Below, in pieces: positions 1 to 8,084 of a stretch of DNA of 64,000 nt; position 1 is the first letter of the stretch; every line of letters begins with the position of its first letter. Origin of the DNA: Acetobacter pomorum (GTDB lineage Bacteria; Pseudomonadota; Alphaproteobacteria; Acetobacterales; Acetobacteraceae); assembly GCF_002738225.1 (NCBI RefSeq), contig NZ_PEBQ01000184.1:1-64000 (forward strand). Reading direction: 5' to 3'. Below the pieces are notes generated by a model, which worked only from the letters and a program-made list of their open reading frames with translations, ran no database searches and was not told the origin of the DNA. Both the position numbers and the translations under genes were made by a program.

Positions 1-788
1 CCTCCGACCTTAATCAGATCGTTCTGAGCACCGCCTTCTGTGCCGGCCTGGCCAAGGTCAAAGTCCGTGGTCGAGCCACTTTCCAGAGTCAAACCACCAT
101 CAATCGTCAGTGTACCGACCTGGCCGGCATCCCCGGCCGCAAGCGTCGCACCTCCAGCAATATCAACACTACCACCTATCGTGCCAGTACCGCCCAAGGC
201 CGCGCTACTTTCAACACTAACCTGACCGGTAGATGCGCTGCTATCTCCATCTATTTGTAACTCACCACCTGCAACCTCCGTTGTTCCTGTGTAACTATCC
301 TTCCCGTATAACGTGAGGCTGCCTGAGCCAGTTTTGGTAATATTCCCTGATGTTGATCCATTAGAGATTTCTGAATAGATGTAGCCATAATTTTCTGAAT
401 CAAATAAAACTGATCCAGATACTTTAATATTACCATCATCTATTCTGCTGTCATCGAATGCTAAAGTTGAGCCATCAAGCATATCTAAATTAGTTATATC
501 AAACCCTGGCATACCTCCATCAACCTCTTGACGACCAGGCGGGGTCACATTGAGGATCAATGTGCCTCGGTTCTCAATATCATCTAATGTAACACCAAAG
601 GCCTTACCGGTAATCGTCAATTCAGCAGATGGGTCAATAATAGTCTCGCCACTGCTAACATCATAAACTGGCTCACTTTCATCCCCAGTAACCTCAACTG
701 TAGAAGACTCAGCTTGAGAGAATGGGCACAGGAATGCCCCTACTGATGTCAACACAGTGAACAGTTCCAAGTGGCGACGAAAGCTCAT
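1..788 (-). CDS. Autotransporter-like adhesin, N-terminal part (runs off left edge)
   Basis: I translated this frame by hand; it is open from an ATG at 788 to the window edge, giving about 262 residues without a stop. It begins MSFRRHLELFTVLTSVGAF, a signal-peptide-like start, and continues as a Gly/Ser/Thr-rich beta-helical passenger. A patch near residues 155-190 (TKTGSGSLTLYG, SYTGTTEVAGGEL) matches the passenger-associated repeat of AIDA/pertactin-type autotransporters. A later patch (GGTGTIGGSV, GATLAAGDAGQVGTL) is also typical of that repeat. The C-terminal beta-barrel would lie beyond the left edge. Codons change from AT-rich at the 5' end to GC-rich within roughly the last 250 bases. 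Probable outer-membrane or surface adhesin; the substrate is unknown. Confidence 0.75.
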   Translation of the reverse strand, partial: MSFRRHLELFTVLTSVGAFLCPFSQAESSTVEVTGDESEPVYDVSSGETIIDPSAELTITGKAFGVTLDDIENRGTLILNVTPPGRQEVDGGMPGFDITNLDMLDGSTLAFDDSRIDDGNIKVSGSVLFDSENYGYIYSEISNGSTSGNITKTGSGSLTLYGKDSYTGTTEVAGGELQIDGDSSASTGQVSVESSAALGGTGTIGGSVDIAGGATLAAGDAGQVGTLTIDGGLTLESGSTTDFDLGQAGTEGGAQNDLIKVG

Positions 789-1260
789 ATTCTCAACCAA
801 GCTCCAGTTGTAAGGAATACCGCAATAAATAACGGTAGTGGTGGTATGAAATTTATGGCTTAGCCTTATTATTGAAATATGCTCAAAAAAGCTTTCTCAA
901 TGATTAACGTATACCCATTACAATTAGAAAAATCCATCTCATAAGGCCATGTAATAAACTAAAATTCAGCCCTCTATAAAATCCTTTTTTATCAGGGTAT
1001 TACATTAGAAATGGGACGTGATAGGATTTTCTTGACACGTCAATTCAAGGCCAATTTGACAGTCAATGATCAATTAGGCCTTGCCAAATAATGCCATTTT
1101 CTGCGGTGAAGAACAAATGCGGATAGTGCGTTGTTAAATTCAACGCCTACTGTACGGTTCCCCAGATGCACTCTATGGTGCTGATCTAGAGCGAATAATC
1201 ATCAATTAGTTTTTGATTACAAACAAGATGGCAGTCAAATTAAATCAGGGAAAAATTTCA
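789..1260. other. Gene-free interval upstream of the adhesin
   Basis: This stretch holds no convincing reading frame. It should contain the promoter of the adhesin gene and the 3' end of the sugar operon transcript. The clearest structure is an imperfect inverted repeat at 1046-1059 and 1070-1083, whose outer arms are CAAGGCC and GGCCTTG. A TTGACA hexamer lies just to its left (about 1032-1037). A very similar string, TCAATTGGCCTTG, occurs in the upstream region of the HU gene at about 23466. Confidence 0.5.
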
Positions 1261-1971
1261 TCATCTTGAAGATACAGAATATGCCGGGCTCAAACCATCG
1301 AAAGATGGACCACGCATATTAGCTTGAGCTCTTACACCTAACACACCATCCATAGACAAGATAATTTCATTAAAAGCTGCGCCAATTTTAAATTCGCCGA
1401 ATTCAGAGGCCCCTTTTCGCACTATCTGCTTGATGTGACAAATAGCTTCCTCTCCCGAATTGAACCAATACACGCCTGCTACAAAATATTTACTAATAAT
1501 CTTTGACGAAACCTCACCAACAATACACTTTCCATTAGAAAAATATAATCTTTCTTTATCTGTATACATCTCATTTGAGATACTGGAATATATAATGCCC
1601 CCTTTTATTTTAAGACCTTGATCCTCTTCATGATGGGGTCGGGATGCGGCTTTTCTAAATACCTTCAGCGCCTCAATAATACTGCATTCTTCAAAGTCTT
1701 CTGCATCTACAATCAACAACTCTCCAGGGTTTTGGAGAATCCAGTCATTCATAAGTAAAGTGGCACAAGCGGTTCCCGCCGTAACCGATCTTGAATGGAC
1801 ATGATCAATGCTGCAGTTTGTATCTAGTATTTCATAGTCTGATTCACCTGAAGTAATGCACACTATCCTGCCATTCTCATTCAATGGTAAGAGTGAGATT
1901 ATTATTGACAAGGTTGCTTCAAGATCCGGCTTTAGAGCTAGTATTATAATATTCATTGGAATTTCTGACAT
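1261..1971 (-). CDS. Degenerate nucleotidyltransferase-like protein
   Basis: A 236-residue protein whose second half aligns by eye with the nucleotidyltransferase at 3428-4201. FVAGVYWFNSG followed by GEFKIGAAFNEII parallels TVGVYNFKSG and GEFYVAPVYNYLI there, and LLIVDAEDFEE parallels the metal-binding LMIVNSDQYID. The N-terminal pyrophosphorylase signature (G-x-G-x-R-F then P-K-P) is missing; the protein starts MNIIILALKPDLEATL instead. It overlaps the HAD phosphatase gene by 19 bases and is the last gene of the operon. It may be a non-catalytic partner or an enzyme with changed chemistry. The homology is my inference from the sequence; the function is unknown. Confidence 0.5.
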   Translation of the reverse strand: MSEIPMNIIILALKPDLEATLSIIISLLPLNENGRIVCITSGESDYEILDTNCSIDHVHSRSVTAGTACATLLMNDWILQNPGELLIVDAEDFEECSIIEALKVFRKAASRPHHEEDQGLKIKGGIIYSSISNEMYTDKERLYFSNGKCIVGEVSSKIISKYFVAGVYWFNSGEEAICHIKQIVRKGASEFGEFKIGAAFNEIILSMDGVLGVRAQANMRGPSFDGLSPAYSVSSR

Positions 1972-2666
1972 CCATTATTGAGATTGATTATTTTATTTCC
2001 ATTTCTAAGGACATTATATTTTTGGCGTCCCCCTTGATCAATGGATGTGATCTTCTCCAGCACGTTCGGCCAGCTTACATCGCTAGGATCATTTACCGCC
2101 ATGACATGAGCACCTGAAGCAAGTGCCGCCTTAATCCCATTCTCGTTATCTTCGATAATGAGGGTATTTTGAGGATGAACCCCCAACATCCTCATCGCCA
2201 GCATATATATATCTGGTGCGGGTTTAGGATTGCTCACATCTTCATTGGATAACATAACATCGAGAAACCCAGACAATCCTGCGAGGTTCATCATAGTTTC
2301 TACCGTATTGCGGATAGAGTTTGATGCTACAGCCATTTTGTATCCTGAGGCATGCAGCTTAGCCAGCAAGTACTCTTGCTTGAATACGGGTCTACATTTT
2401 GTATAAACAATTTCAGCAGTATATCGCTGCTTCATTTCAGCAATAAAAGGATAAAGACCTCTTGGAACTAATGAGGCAATTCCTTCGTCCTCACTGAGTA
2501 TCTCCAGCTTTCTTTTCGTAGGAAGACCATCGTATCGCGCCAAATGATCAGCCATACTAATTTTTACGCCGAATAATCCAAGAGCCCTGTTCATTGCTTG
2601 ATAATGCCAATCTCTGGCATCTATGAGCACACCGTCCATATCAAACACAACTGCCTCAATCGACAT
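1953..2666 (-). CDS. HAD-superfamily phosphatase (beta-phosphoglucomutase/GPP type)
   Basis: About 237 residues. The HAD motifs are in order: motif I VVFDMDGVLIDA at the N-terminus with the nucleophile Asp, motif II VASNS in the middle, the Lys of NPKPAPDIY, and motif IV LIIEDNENGI. A helical cap follows motif I, as in subfamily I phosphatases and phosphomutases acting on small sugar phosphates. I chose the ATG at 2666 because GAGG stands 7 bases upstream and the protein then begins MSIEAVVFDMDG; an upstream start at 2684 is possible. It lies between the phosphodiesterase-like gene and the degenerate transferase, so a sugar- or polyol-phosphate substrate is likely. Confidence 0.8.
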   Translation of the reverse strand: MSIEAVVFDMDGVLIDARDWHYQAMNRALGLFGVKISMADHLARYDGLPTKRKLEILSEDEGIASLVPRGLYPFIAEMKQRYTAEIVYTKCRPVFKQEYLLAKLHASGYKMAVASNSIRNTVETMMNLAGLSGFLDVMLSNEDVSNPKPAPDIYMLAMRMLGVHPQNTLIIEDNENGIKAALASGAHVMAVNDPSDVSWPNVLEKITSIDQGGRQKYNVLRNGNKIINLNNGCQKFQ

Positions 2667-2714
2667 GCTCTGCCTCATCAACACCTGAATGCGTCTTTGC
2701 CCAAAATTAGGAAA

Positions 2715-3428
2715 CTATCTCATAAATTGACGGCATTTCTCCGGCCAATCTGTGCAGATCATCAATCGTGAATGTCGAAACAATCCACTATCATAAATAG
2801 ATCGCCAAACAGATTCTACTTTTTCAGCCGAGTGACCATGCAGTTCAGGCGAGACAACGCAGACATACTTCCCATATGCCAGATGCTCTTTGATGTCCTT
2901 ATTGTCATACCATACTGGCCAACTAAATGAATCAAGCCACACCCCATGAGCCTGATCGTATAACACAGGGAACTTTTCTATATCGCTATGCCGGGTAAAT
3001 ACCGGGATATTTAATTTAATATACGAAACCATTTCAGGCACTGACATATCGAATGCGAACCATGGGAATTTTCCAATATCAATGTTCTCCAGCGCCTTAA
3101 TAATCATGGAGCCGATACCATCACTTTTAATATTTATTGCCAATGGAATTTTCAAATTAGGTTTTTTTGCCCATTCCGCCTGATCACCTATTAAGGCATG
3201 AGAAATTGCCTTTCTCAGCACCCACTCAACATCAACGGGAGAAGATGCATGCTTCATTTTGACACCATAATCAGATGGTGATGGATCATGCGAGATAACG
3301 ACATCACCTTGATGATCACGCACATCTGTTTCTAAACCATATCCATGACTAAAGGCACGCGAGATCGCAGCCAAAGAGTTTTTATCTTCTAAGGATTTCC
3401 ACATGCCTCGGTGGGCCAATATCATCAT
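2715..3428 (-). CDS. Glycerophosphodiester phosphodiesterase-like protein
   Basis: About 237 residues. The N-terminus MMILAHRGMW, then LETDVRDHQGDVVISHD, reproduces the catalytic pattern of the GDPD TIM barrel: HRG, E-x-D, and the second His in HD. The start codon overlaps the stop codon of the upstream nucleotidyltransferase (TAATG), indicating translational coupling. The C-terminal half is less typical, and one family Glu/Lys is not obvious to me. In this operon the enzyme may act on a glycerol-phosphate or sugar-phosphodiester precursor of a surface polysaccharide rather than on phospholipid-derived diesters. There is no signal peptide, so it should be cytoplasmic. Confidence 0.72.
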   Translation of the reverse strand: MMILAHRGMWKSLEDKNSLAAISRAFSHGYGLETDVRDHQGDVVISHDPSPSDYGVKMKHASSPVDVEWVLRKAISHALIGDQAEWAKKPNLKIPLAINIKSDGIGSMIIKALENIDIGKFPWFAFDMSVPEMVSYIKLNIPVFTRHSDIEKFPVLYDQAHGVWLDSFSWPVWYDNKDIKEHLAYGKYVCVVSPELHGHSAEKVESVWRSIYDSGLFRHSRLMICTDWPEKCRQFMR

Positions 3429-4201
3429 TAGATTACACCCCTTACGAGGCCATTTTGGGATAATTTTTTCTGAATCTCTAGATGATTTTGAAAGCAAGCA
3501 AGATCTTCTGGTATTCCCAGGCCGAACATTCCATGCCCTTCCATGCCTATATTATAGGTTCCTACCATTTTACCTTCTGAAATGAGATAATTATAAACAG
3601 GCGCAACGTAAAATTCACCATTTGACTTATCATCTAGTGAAATCATCATATCGGCGCAGGAGACAAAATCTTTTCCTGACTTGAAATTGTACACTCCAAC
3701 TGTCGCTTGATGTGAAATAACCTGCTTTTCGGCTACACGTTTAACCAAATCCTTCTCATCTAGAGCAACATAAGACCATTTAGGGTCACATGCTATCATC
3801 GTCATAATAAGCCCATCTACATGCTCAGATGCACAAAGGTAATCGTCTACATCAAAGTCGATGTATTGATCACTGTTAACGATCATAAGAGGGTTATTAG
3901 AATCAATCACCTCTCGCGCTTTTAGGACAGTGCAAGCAGCTCCTTCTGTGATGCCGTCTATGAAAACCACCTCACATCCAGGTGCCCACTCTTTTAACTT
4001 TCGATTTAGATCGTAAACTGTGTCATGCTCACGCTGGCATACGAAAATAAATCTATGAGATGAAGTGGGGCGCATATTGTCGATGACCAGCTTGATCATC
4101 GGAACCCCTTCAAAGACAGGGATCAGTGGCTTGGGGATTGTGTAACCGGCTTTTTGAAAGCGGCTGCCTCTCCCCGCCATGGGCACAACAATATTGAGCA
4201 T
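3428..4201 (-). CDS. Sugar-1-phosphate nucleotidyltransferase
   Basis: A 257-residue protein beginning MLNIVVPMAGRGSRFQKAGY and then PKPLIPV. This is the nucleotide-binding and catalytic signature (G-x-G-x-R-F...P-K-P) of NDP-sugar pyrophosphorylases. A metal-binding position is seen in IVNSDQYIDFD. The product would be an NDP-activated sugar or polyol for surface glycan or glycoprotein synthesis. It is first in a minus-strand operon with the phosphodiesterase-like protein, the HAD phosphatase and a degenerate paralogue. A hairpin lies just upstream of its start. The substrate cannot be deduced from the sequence. Confidence 0.8.
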   Translation of the reverse strand: MLNIVVPMAGRGSRFQKAGYTIPKPLIPVFEGVPMIKLVIDNMRPTSSHRFIFVCQREHDTVYDLNRKLKEWAPGCEVVFIDGITEGAACTVLKAREVIDSNNPLMIVNSDQYIDFDVDDYLCASEHVDGLIMTMIACDPKWSYVALDEKDLVKRVAEKQVISHQATVGVYNFKSGKDFVSCADMMISLDDKSNGEFYVAPVYNYLISEGKMVGTYNIGMEGHGMFGLGIPEDLACFQNHLEIQKKLSQNGLVRGVI

Positions 4202-4205
4202 ATTA

Positions 4206-4243
4206 TCCTAGCCTTGAATGTTTATCACCCTCAAGGCTAAGGA
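4206..4243. repeat. Inverted repeat upstream of the nucleotidyltransferase gene
   Basis: TCCTAGCCTTGA (4206-4217) pairs with TCAAGGCTAAGGA (4231-4243) except for one bulged A; the loop is 13 bases. It sits between the small gene ending at 4282 and the start at 4201, both on the minus strand. It may end the upstream transcript or fold in the leader of the sugar operon. There is no good T-run on the minus strand. Confidence 0.5.
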
Positions 4244-4281
4244 TCACGATAAAAAGGTTCAAATAGATAATTCGTATTTCC

Positions 4282-4719
4282 CTAAAGACCTATGAGTTCC
4301 CTCATTCTATTAAGGTGGTCCTTGCGCAATTTTTTCAAGCTATCTAGATATTTATCCTGCAATCTATTTATTTTTCGCTCCATTTGATCTACCTCCTTCC
4401 TCTCTAATGAGGCGAGAATGACAGACGGGAAGCCAATTTCTCTAGGATTTATTGTAGATGATCTATTGGGCTTCAGAATAACATGTGTCTTGGTTATCTC
4501 AATCACACGCCTGACAATAAATTTCTGCAGAATTAGGCTTTCGAATAAAACGTAACCTCCGATGGCCAGACCTTTTGGTTTAGGAGGAGGCGGTGGTGAT
4601 GTTTTTCTAGGTTTGGACACCTTTCCAGCCATGGCTAATTTTGCCAGAATTTCCATATCATCAATCTTTACGCAATGTTCGGCCTTAGCCTTAGCGCCAG
4701 TCTCAATCTCTGACATCAC
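4282..4719 (-). CDS. Hypothetical protein with proline run and C-terminal coiled coil
   Basis: A 145-residue protein that I do not recognise. It has an acidic/polar N-terminus, a run of six prolines (SPPPPPPKPKG) at about residues 42-52, a short beta-rich central part (GGYVLFESLILQKFIVRRV), and a charged helical C-terminus (MERKINRLQDKYLDSLKKL). It has no signal peptide or membrane segment. An alternative start is the second Met at 4716. It lies downstream of the coupled operon 4892-7720 on the same strand, separated by about 170 bases, and could be co-transcribed with it. Confidence 0.5.
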   Translation of the reverse strand: MMSEIETGAKAKAEHCVKIDDMEILAKLAMAGKVSKPRKTSPPPPPKPKGLAIGGYVLFESLILQKFIVRRVIEITKTHVILKPNRSSTINPREIGFPSVILASLERKEVDQMERKINRLQDKYLDSLKKLRKDHLNRMRELIGL

Positions 4720-4891
4720 TAATAATCCTATTAAACATCATGATTTTTGTTGTGTCGTGAACTTAAAGGAGAACTACGATATCAGATGTCCTGTTCCGTG
4801 AATATTAAAAGTGGCGAAAGTTAAACACACACTTCATCTCATTAAATTTTATTATTCATATCGGTTCACATAGATCATCTGATTTGCAATC

Positions 4892-5509
4892 TCACAGTCT
4901 ATACCTTCTATCGCGACCACTAACGATATTAAGACCTGTTGGAGCCAGATAAAGCATTGTACCCTCAGGATTGGACCAAATCCTGGCTTTCAGATCGAGT
5001 ACATCTTGATAAGGGCATCCTGCTTTATTGATGACATAAGCATTTGTCTTGATATCAACGTCTCCATCCATGGATGATGGTATTCTGCCAATTTTAACGC
5101 CAAGAGCGATCTGATTTTCTCTTTCCAAAATAACCTTAGGACACTTGTAAATGGATCCACGCGGAGGCAGGTTCTCGGTGATTAAATCAGAAGGAGACGG
5201 TATTCTTACCCCAATATTTTCTTCTTCAGCCCTCAAAAGATAAACGGCAGCACCGTTGATAATGGCATCCAGTTTGTTTTGACGGCCTTCTCCTGGCGAC
5301 ACCTTTACCGTCATAACTTTTATAGGATATTTCAAGGGTTGTTTGCCATCCCCATTTTGATTTTCTCCAATCATGTCTTTCTGGTTGTAACCGCCGTTAT
5401 AGTATTGAGGCGCTGCCCCCACTACCTTATCCATCGCCACAGCTTGCCCGACTAAAAGCATGGCGCTGGCGAGCCCCAATCCTATATTTTTTTTCAACCC
5501 ATATCTCAC
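4892..5509 (-). CDS. Secreted hypothetical protein, last gene of coupled operon
   Basis: 205 residues. A clear signal peptide (KKNIGLGLASAMLLVGQAVA) is followed by a periplasmic domain with two Cys (in YKCPK and AGCPY) that could form a disulfide. The start overlaps the stop of the upstream lipoprotein gene by 4 bases (ATGA), so translation is coupled. I recognise no family. Because it is exported and paired with a lipoprotein near type IVB secretion genes, it is a candidate envelope component of that system; this is an inference from location only. Confidence 0.6.
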   Translation of the reverse strand: MRYGLKKNIGLGLASAMLLVGQAVAMDKVVGAAPQYYNGGYNQKDMIGENQNGDGKQPLKYPIKVMTVKVSPGEGRQNKLDAIINGAAVYLLRAEEENIGVRIPSPSDLITENLPPRGSIYKCPKVILERENQIALGVKIGRIPSSMDGDVDIKTNAYVINKAGCPYQDVLDLKARIWSNPEGTMLYLAPTGLNIVSGRDRRYRL

Positions 5510-6270
5510 TGCGAAGACCTCATATCTTCATCTAATGTGCGCCCAGGCTCTTCATCTGGAAGAGCAGATGCACCACCTATGGCTTTAGGGCTGTGTGCTG
5601 CCTCGAACTCTTTGTTGCGGACTTCGTTATACTCTCTTGTCCATTGTGGCCCCGGGGTAATGGTGATTTCAGTCATGAGGGCGCTGGAGCCACTAATCGT
5701 CTGCTCTGACCCTGGAGACCACATAAATGATCCACTACCTTTCCCTGTTTGAACATCAATGGATATCCGTCCGCTGGCATTCCATGATTGTGGCGAGAAT
5801 GGCGTTCCTTTATCTGGCTGCACCTCATAAGGGGCCATTGTAACGACCCAGTCTACAAAAGGCCTGTCATGCTCATAGTGATAAAGTGATTGCATGACTG
5901 CACCGTGGCATACTGCCTCATGCACCAAAGGGTTATCCCCCTTCCTGTCCAGCGCACCTGTAACTGTAAGCCCATGGCCAACAGGGAATGCTGCGGTCAT
6001 AATACGATGCTTGCCTGAAAGAAGGCCTCCTTCTAAGGCGTAAACATCCATTTTCGCCACAAAGGACAGCTCTCCATCCCACTGCTGGGGATCACTATGC
6101 CCATCACAAAGTTCTTGGAGGACTGCCCCGTCATTTTTAAGAACAGGGATAGCCCCAGATGCCATATGTACGGTTTTCTGAACTGGAGGAGTATGGCAGG
6201 CGCCTAATATGGCCAATGATGAAACGACAGGAAGATACCGCAAAGGCCTTAGAAATCGAGAGACCATCAT
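5506..6270 (-). CDS. Putative outer-membrane lipoprotein
   Basis: 254 residues. The N-terminus RFLRPLRYLPVVSSLAILGAC ends in a lipobox (LGA|C), so the mature protein would be lipidated. The rest is a beta-rich domain (RISIDVQTGKGSGSFMW, ALMTEITITPGPQW) with a disordered acidic tail. It overlaps both neighbours by 4 bases within a four-gene operon (7720 to 4892). It does not show the pattern I associate with the Dot/Icm lipoproteins DotC or DotD, but the position and lipidation make an analogous role in an outer-membrane complex possible. Confidence 0.65.
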   Translation of the reverse strand: MMVSRFLRPLRYLPVVSSLAILGACHTPPVQKTVHMASGAIPVLKNDGAVLQELCDGHSDPQQWDGELSFVAKMDVYALEGGLLSGKHRIMTAAFPVGHGLTVTGALDRKGDNPLVHEAVCHGAVMQSLYHYEHDRPFVDWVVTMAPYEVQPDKGTPFSPQSWNASGRISIDVQTGKGSGSFMWSPGSEQTISGSSALMTEITITPGPQWTREYNEVRNKEFEAAHSPKAIGGASALPDEEPGRTLDEDMRSSQ

Positions 6271-6761
6271 CCTTCATCTTCCTCATCTTCTTCTATTTCG
6301 GCTTTAACCCAATCCACGAACTCGTTGAAATTGCGTGTTTGAGTTTCCCCATCGCTCAGCGTGATAAAGACATCCCGGCCATCTTCAGGAGGAAGCTTGC
6401 AGTATGCGACCACTTCATTGGATGAGGGGGTGAGAAGCAGAGAGATATTGTCCCCTTTTTTATAAATAGATGCTTCCTCAATAACAGCCATCAGAGCATC
6501 TTCCCTTTCAGGCTTTGTAATTGGGTCAATTTCTTTGTCTTTGTTAAGAACAGCCACATGCACAAGCAACCCATCGACAGCCACACCCACTGCGAGACCA
6601 ACCAAATACATCTCTTCTGAGAGACCAGTACGAGTTGTAGGATCCCTTTGCATTTGGAGTATACAGATAGCTTCCTTTGGGACCATTGCGACTTCTTCGG
6701 GCCTTAAGGGGGCTGATGAAGCAATACGCTCCCTTAAATCGTCACTCAATATCTCAATCAT
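6267..6761 (-). CDS. Acidic cytoplasmic hypothetical protein
   Basis: About 164 residues, very acidic at the C-terminus (EIEEDEEDEG), with no signal peptide or membrane helix and no family I recognise. I chose the ATG at 6761 because AGGA lies 9-10 bases upstream. A GTG at 6800, overlapping the stop of the preceding gene, is possible, but its GGAGG abuts the codon and leaves no spacer. The gene overlaps the lipoprotein gene by 4 bases. The size and acidity would fit a small chaperone-like partner, which is only a guess. Confidence 0.55.
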   Translation of the reverse strand: MIEILSDDLRERIASSAPLRPEEVAMVPKEAICILQMQRDPTTRTGLSEEMYLVGLAVGVAVDGLLVHVAVLNKDKEIDPITKPEREDALMAVIEEASIYKKGDNISLLLTPSSNEVVAYCKLPPEDGRDVFITLSDGETQTRNFNEFVDWVKAEIEEDEEDEG

Positions 6762-6796
6762 AATCTCTCTATCCTTACGGTTAATGCTGAAGATAT

Positions 6797-7720
6797 TCAC
6801 CTCCAGACTAAACCCGGCTTAAAAAACCTGCGCTCATAAGCGAAACTAGGACTGCTCGATTGTATGGCTGACAGCGGAGGGAATAAAAAAATATCCTTCC
6901 CTTCACACTCTTGAGCAATCGATGGTTCAGGTGTTCGAACCTTCTCATTGACACCCGACCTTATTTTCCTTGTGTTTTTGGAGTACATGCCCAGGACAAC
7001 CCCCAAAAAAAATGGGAGTTCTGTCAGCATAATGGCCTCTTGCTCTGCGCCTGGAACACCATCAGACCCGTAGATATCAAAAGCTTTGTCATGTGTAATT
7101 TTGATTGCGCCACAGATAAAATTCGTCACGTCACCATAAGCGGCAATCTGCACACCTGAGATATCTAGATGCTCCTTGAGCTTAATCAGATCCAGATGCA
7201 CTGCTCTCGTAGATATAAATCCAGATTTTATATCTCCCCATGCGAAAAGCATAATCCCCACATTCACATTTGATGGATCTATAAAGGTGAGCACAGATAC
7301 CCATTCATCACCTTTATCTTTTGCATCTGTCGGATTGGGGGAGCCGCCATCAGAAGATAAATGATAAGGTTTATCTTTGTCATCTTGAGAATATTTTGAC
7401 TTTCTGGGCCGAATTGGCAAAACCATAATTTTAGGGTGTGATCTAAAATAGCCTTCAAAAAATTTGAAGTAATTGGGGTTTAGAAGGCTTTCTGGATTGC
7501 GTGCACAGGTATCATTCACAAGACTGGTATAAGAATCAGTTAGAACATAGCGATCCGAGACTGTAAGCCCCCAAAGGAATGCGATGTGGAGTCCGCTTTG
7601 AGCGATTGACCCATCTTCAGATAAGGTGAGCAGCCTCTTAAAGGCATTTTCAGAGAGAAGGGAGCTTTGTGCGATCTCTCGATCTATAGTGCTCGTACCG
7701 ACCTTCTCACTTGATGTCAT
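6797..7720 (-). CDS. Hypothetical protein, first gene of coupled operon
   Basis: 307 residues with no detectable signal peptide or recognised motif. The N-terminal 50 residues are helical and polar. The centre has alternating hydrophobic strands (WVSVLTFIDPSNVNVGIMLF), and a hydrophobic patch ELPFFLGVVLGMY lies at about residue 235. The gene heads a tight operon of four (307, 164, 254 and 205 residues) with overlapping ends. Its start faces the tRNA-Thr gene across a region rich in inverted repeats. The function is unknown. Confidence 0.55.
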   Translation of the reverse strand: MTSSEKVGTSTIDREIAQSSLLSENAFKRLLTLSEDGSIAQSGLHIAFLWGLTVSDRYVLTDSYTSLVNDTCARNPESLLNPNYFKFFEGYFRSHPKIMVLPIRPRKSKYSQDDKDKPYHLSSDGGSPNPTDAKDKGDEWVSVLTFIDPSNVNVGIMLFAWGDIKSGFISTRAVHLDLIKLKEHLDISGVQIAAYGDVTNFICGAIKITHDKAFDIYGSDGVPGAEQEAIMLTELPFFLGVVLGMYSKNTRKIRSGVNEKVRTPEPSIAQECEGKDIFLFPPLSAIQSSSPSFAYERRFFKPGLVWR

Positions 7721-7756
7721 AACTTTCTACCATTCGGCGGATATAATGAATTCTCA

Positions 7757-7827
7757 CAAGGCTATTCTAGTCTTGCCCCCCTTAAATAGGCAAGGCCACT
7801 TTGCTGCAAATGGTCAAAATAGCCTTG
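7757..7827. repeat. Nested inverted repeats between operon and tRNA
   Basis: The outer arms CAAGGCTATT (7757-7766) and AATAGCCTTG (7818-7827) are perfect 10-base complements. Nested inside are CTTGCC (7772-7777) and GGCAAG (7789-7794). The structure lies between the divergent operon start at 7720 and the tRNA at 7862, where the promoters of both must be, so it could be an operator or a transcript-end structure. Confidence 0.5.
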
Positions 7828-7861
7828 TATTAATTTCTAAGGCCATATAAATGAATTTTAT

Positions 7862-7936
7862 GCCGTTGTAGCTCAGTGGTAGAACAACCGCCTTGTAAGC
7901 GGTAGGTCGGGGGTTCAAATCCCTCCTGCGGCACCA
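7862..7936 (+). tRNA. tRNA-Thr (anticodon TGT)
   Basis: A 75-base cloverleaf with an encoded CCA end. The anticodon stem ACCGC/GCGGT is perfect around the loop CTTGTAA, giving anticodon TGT (threonine, ACA codons). The T-arm GGGGG-TTCAAAT-CCCTC has one G-T pair. Two weak points are seen: a T-T mismatch in the acceptor stem (GCCGTTG against CTGCGGC) and a C-A mismatch in the D-stem (GCTC against GAAC). These could mean an extra or decaying copy. It stands alone, with no other tRNA or rRNA nearby. Confidence 0.88.
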
Positions 7937-8084
7937 AATAAAATGACAAATACATATATAATCTCGATTGGAAAATTTGTTTTCACCTACACTGAAAACA
8001 CTTGTCTCTAGCTTGTTATGATTATAACCGAAACATTGCAGTTAAAATAAAACATTTTCCATTAGCATATCGAAGGGAATGCTG

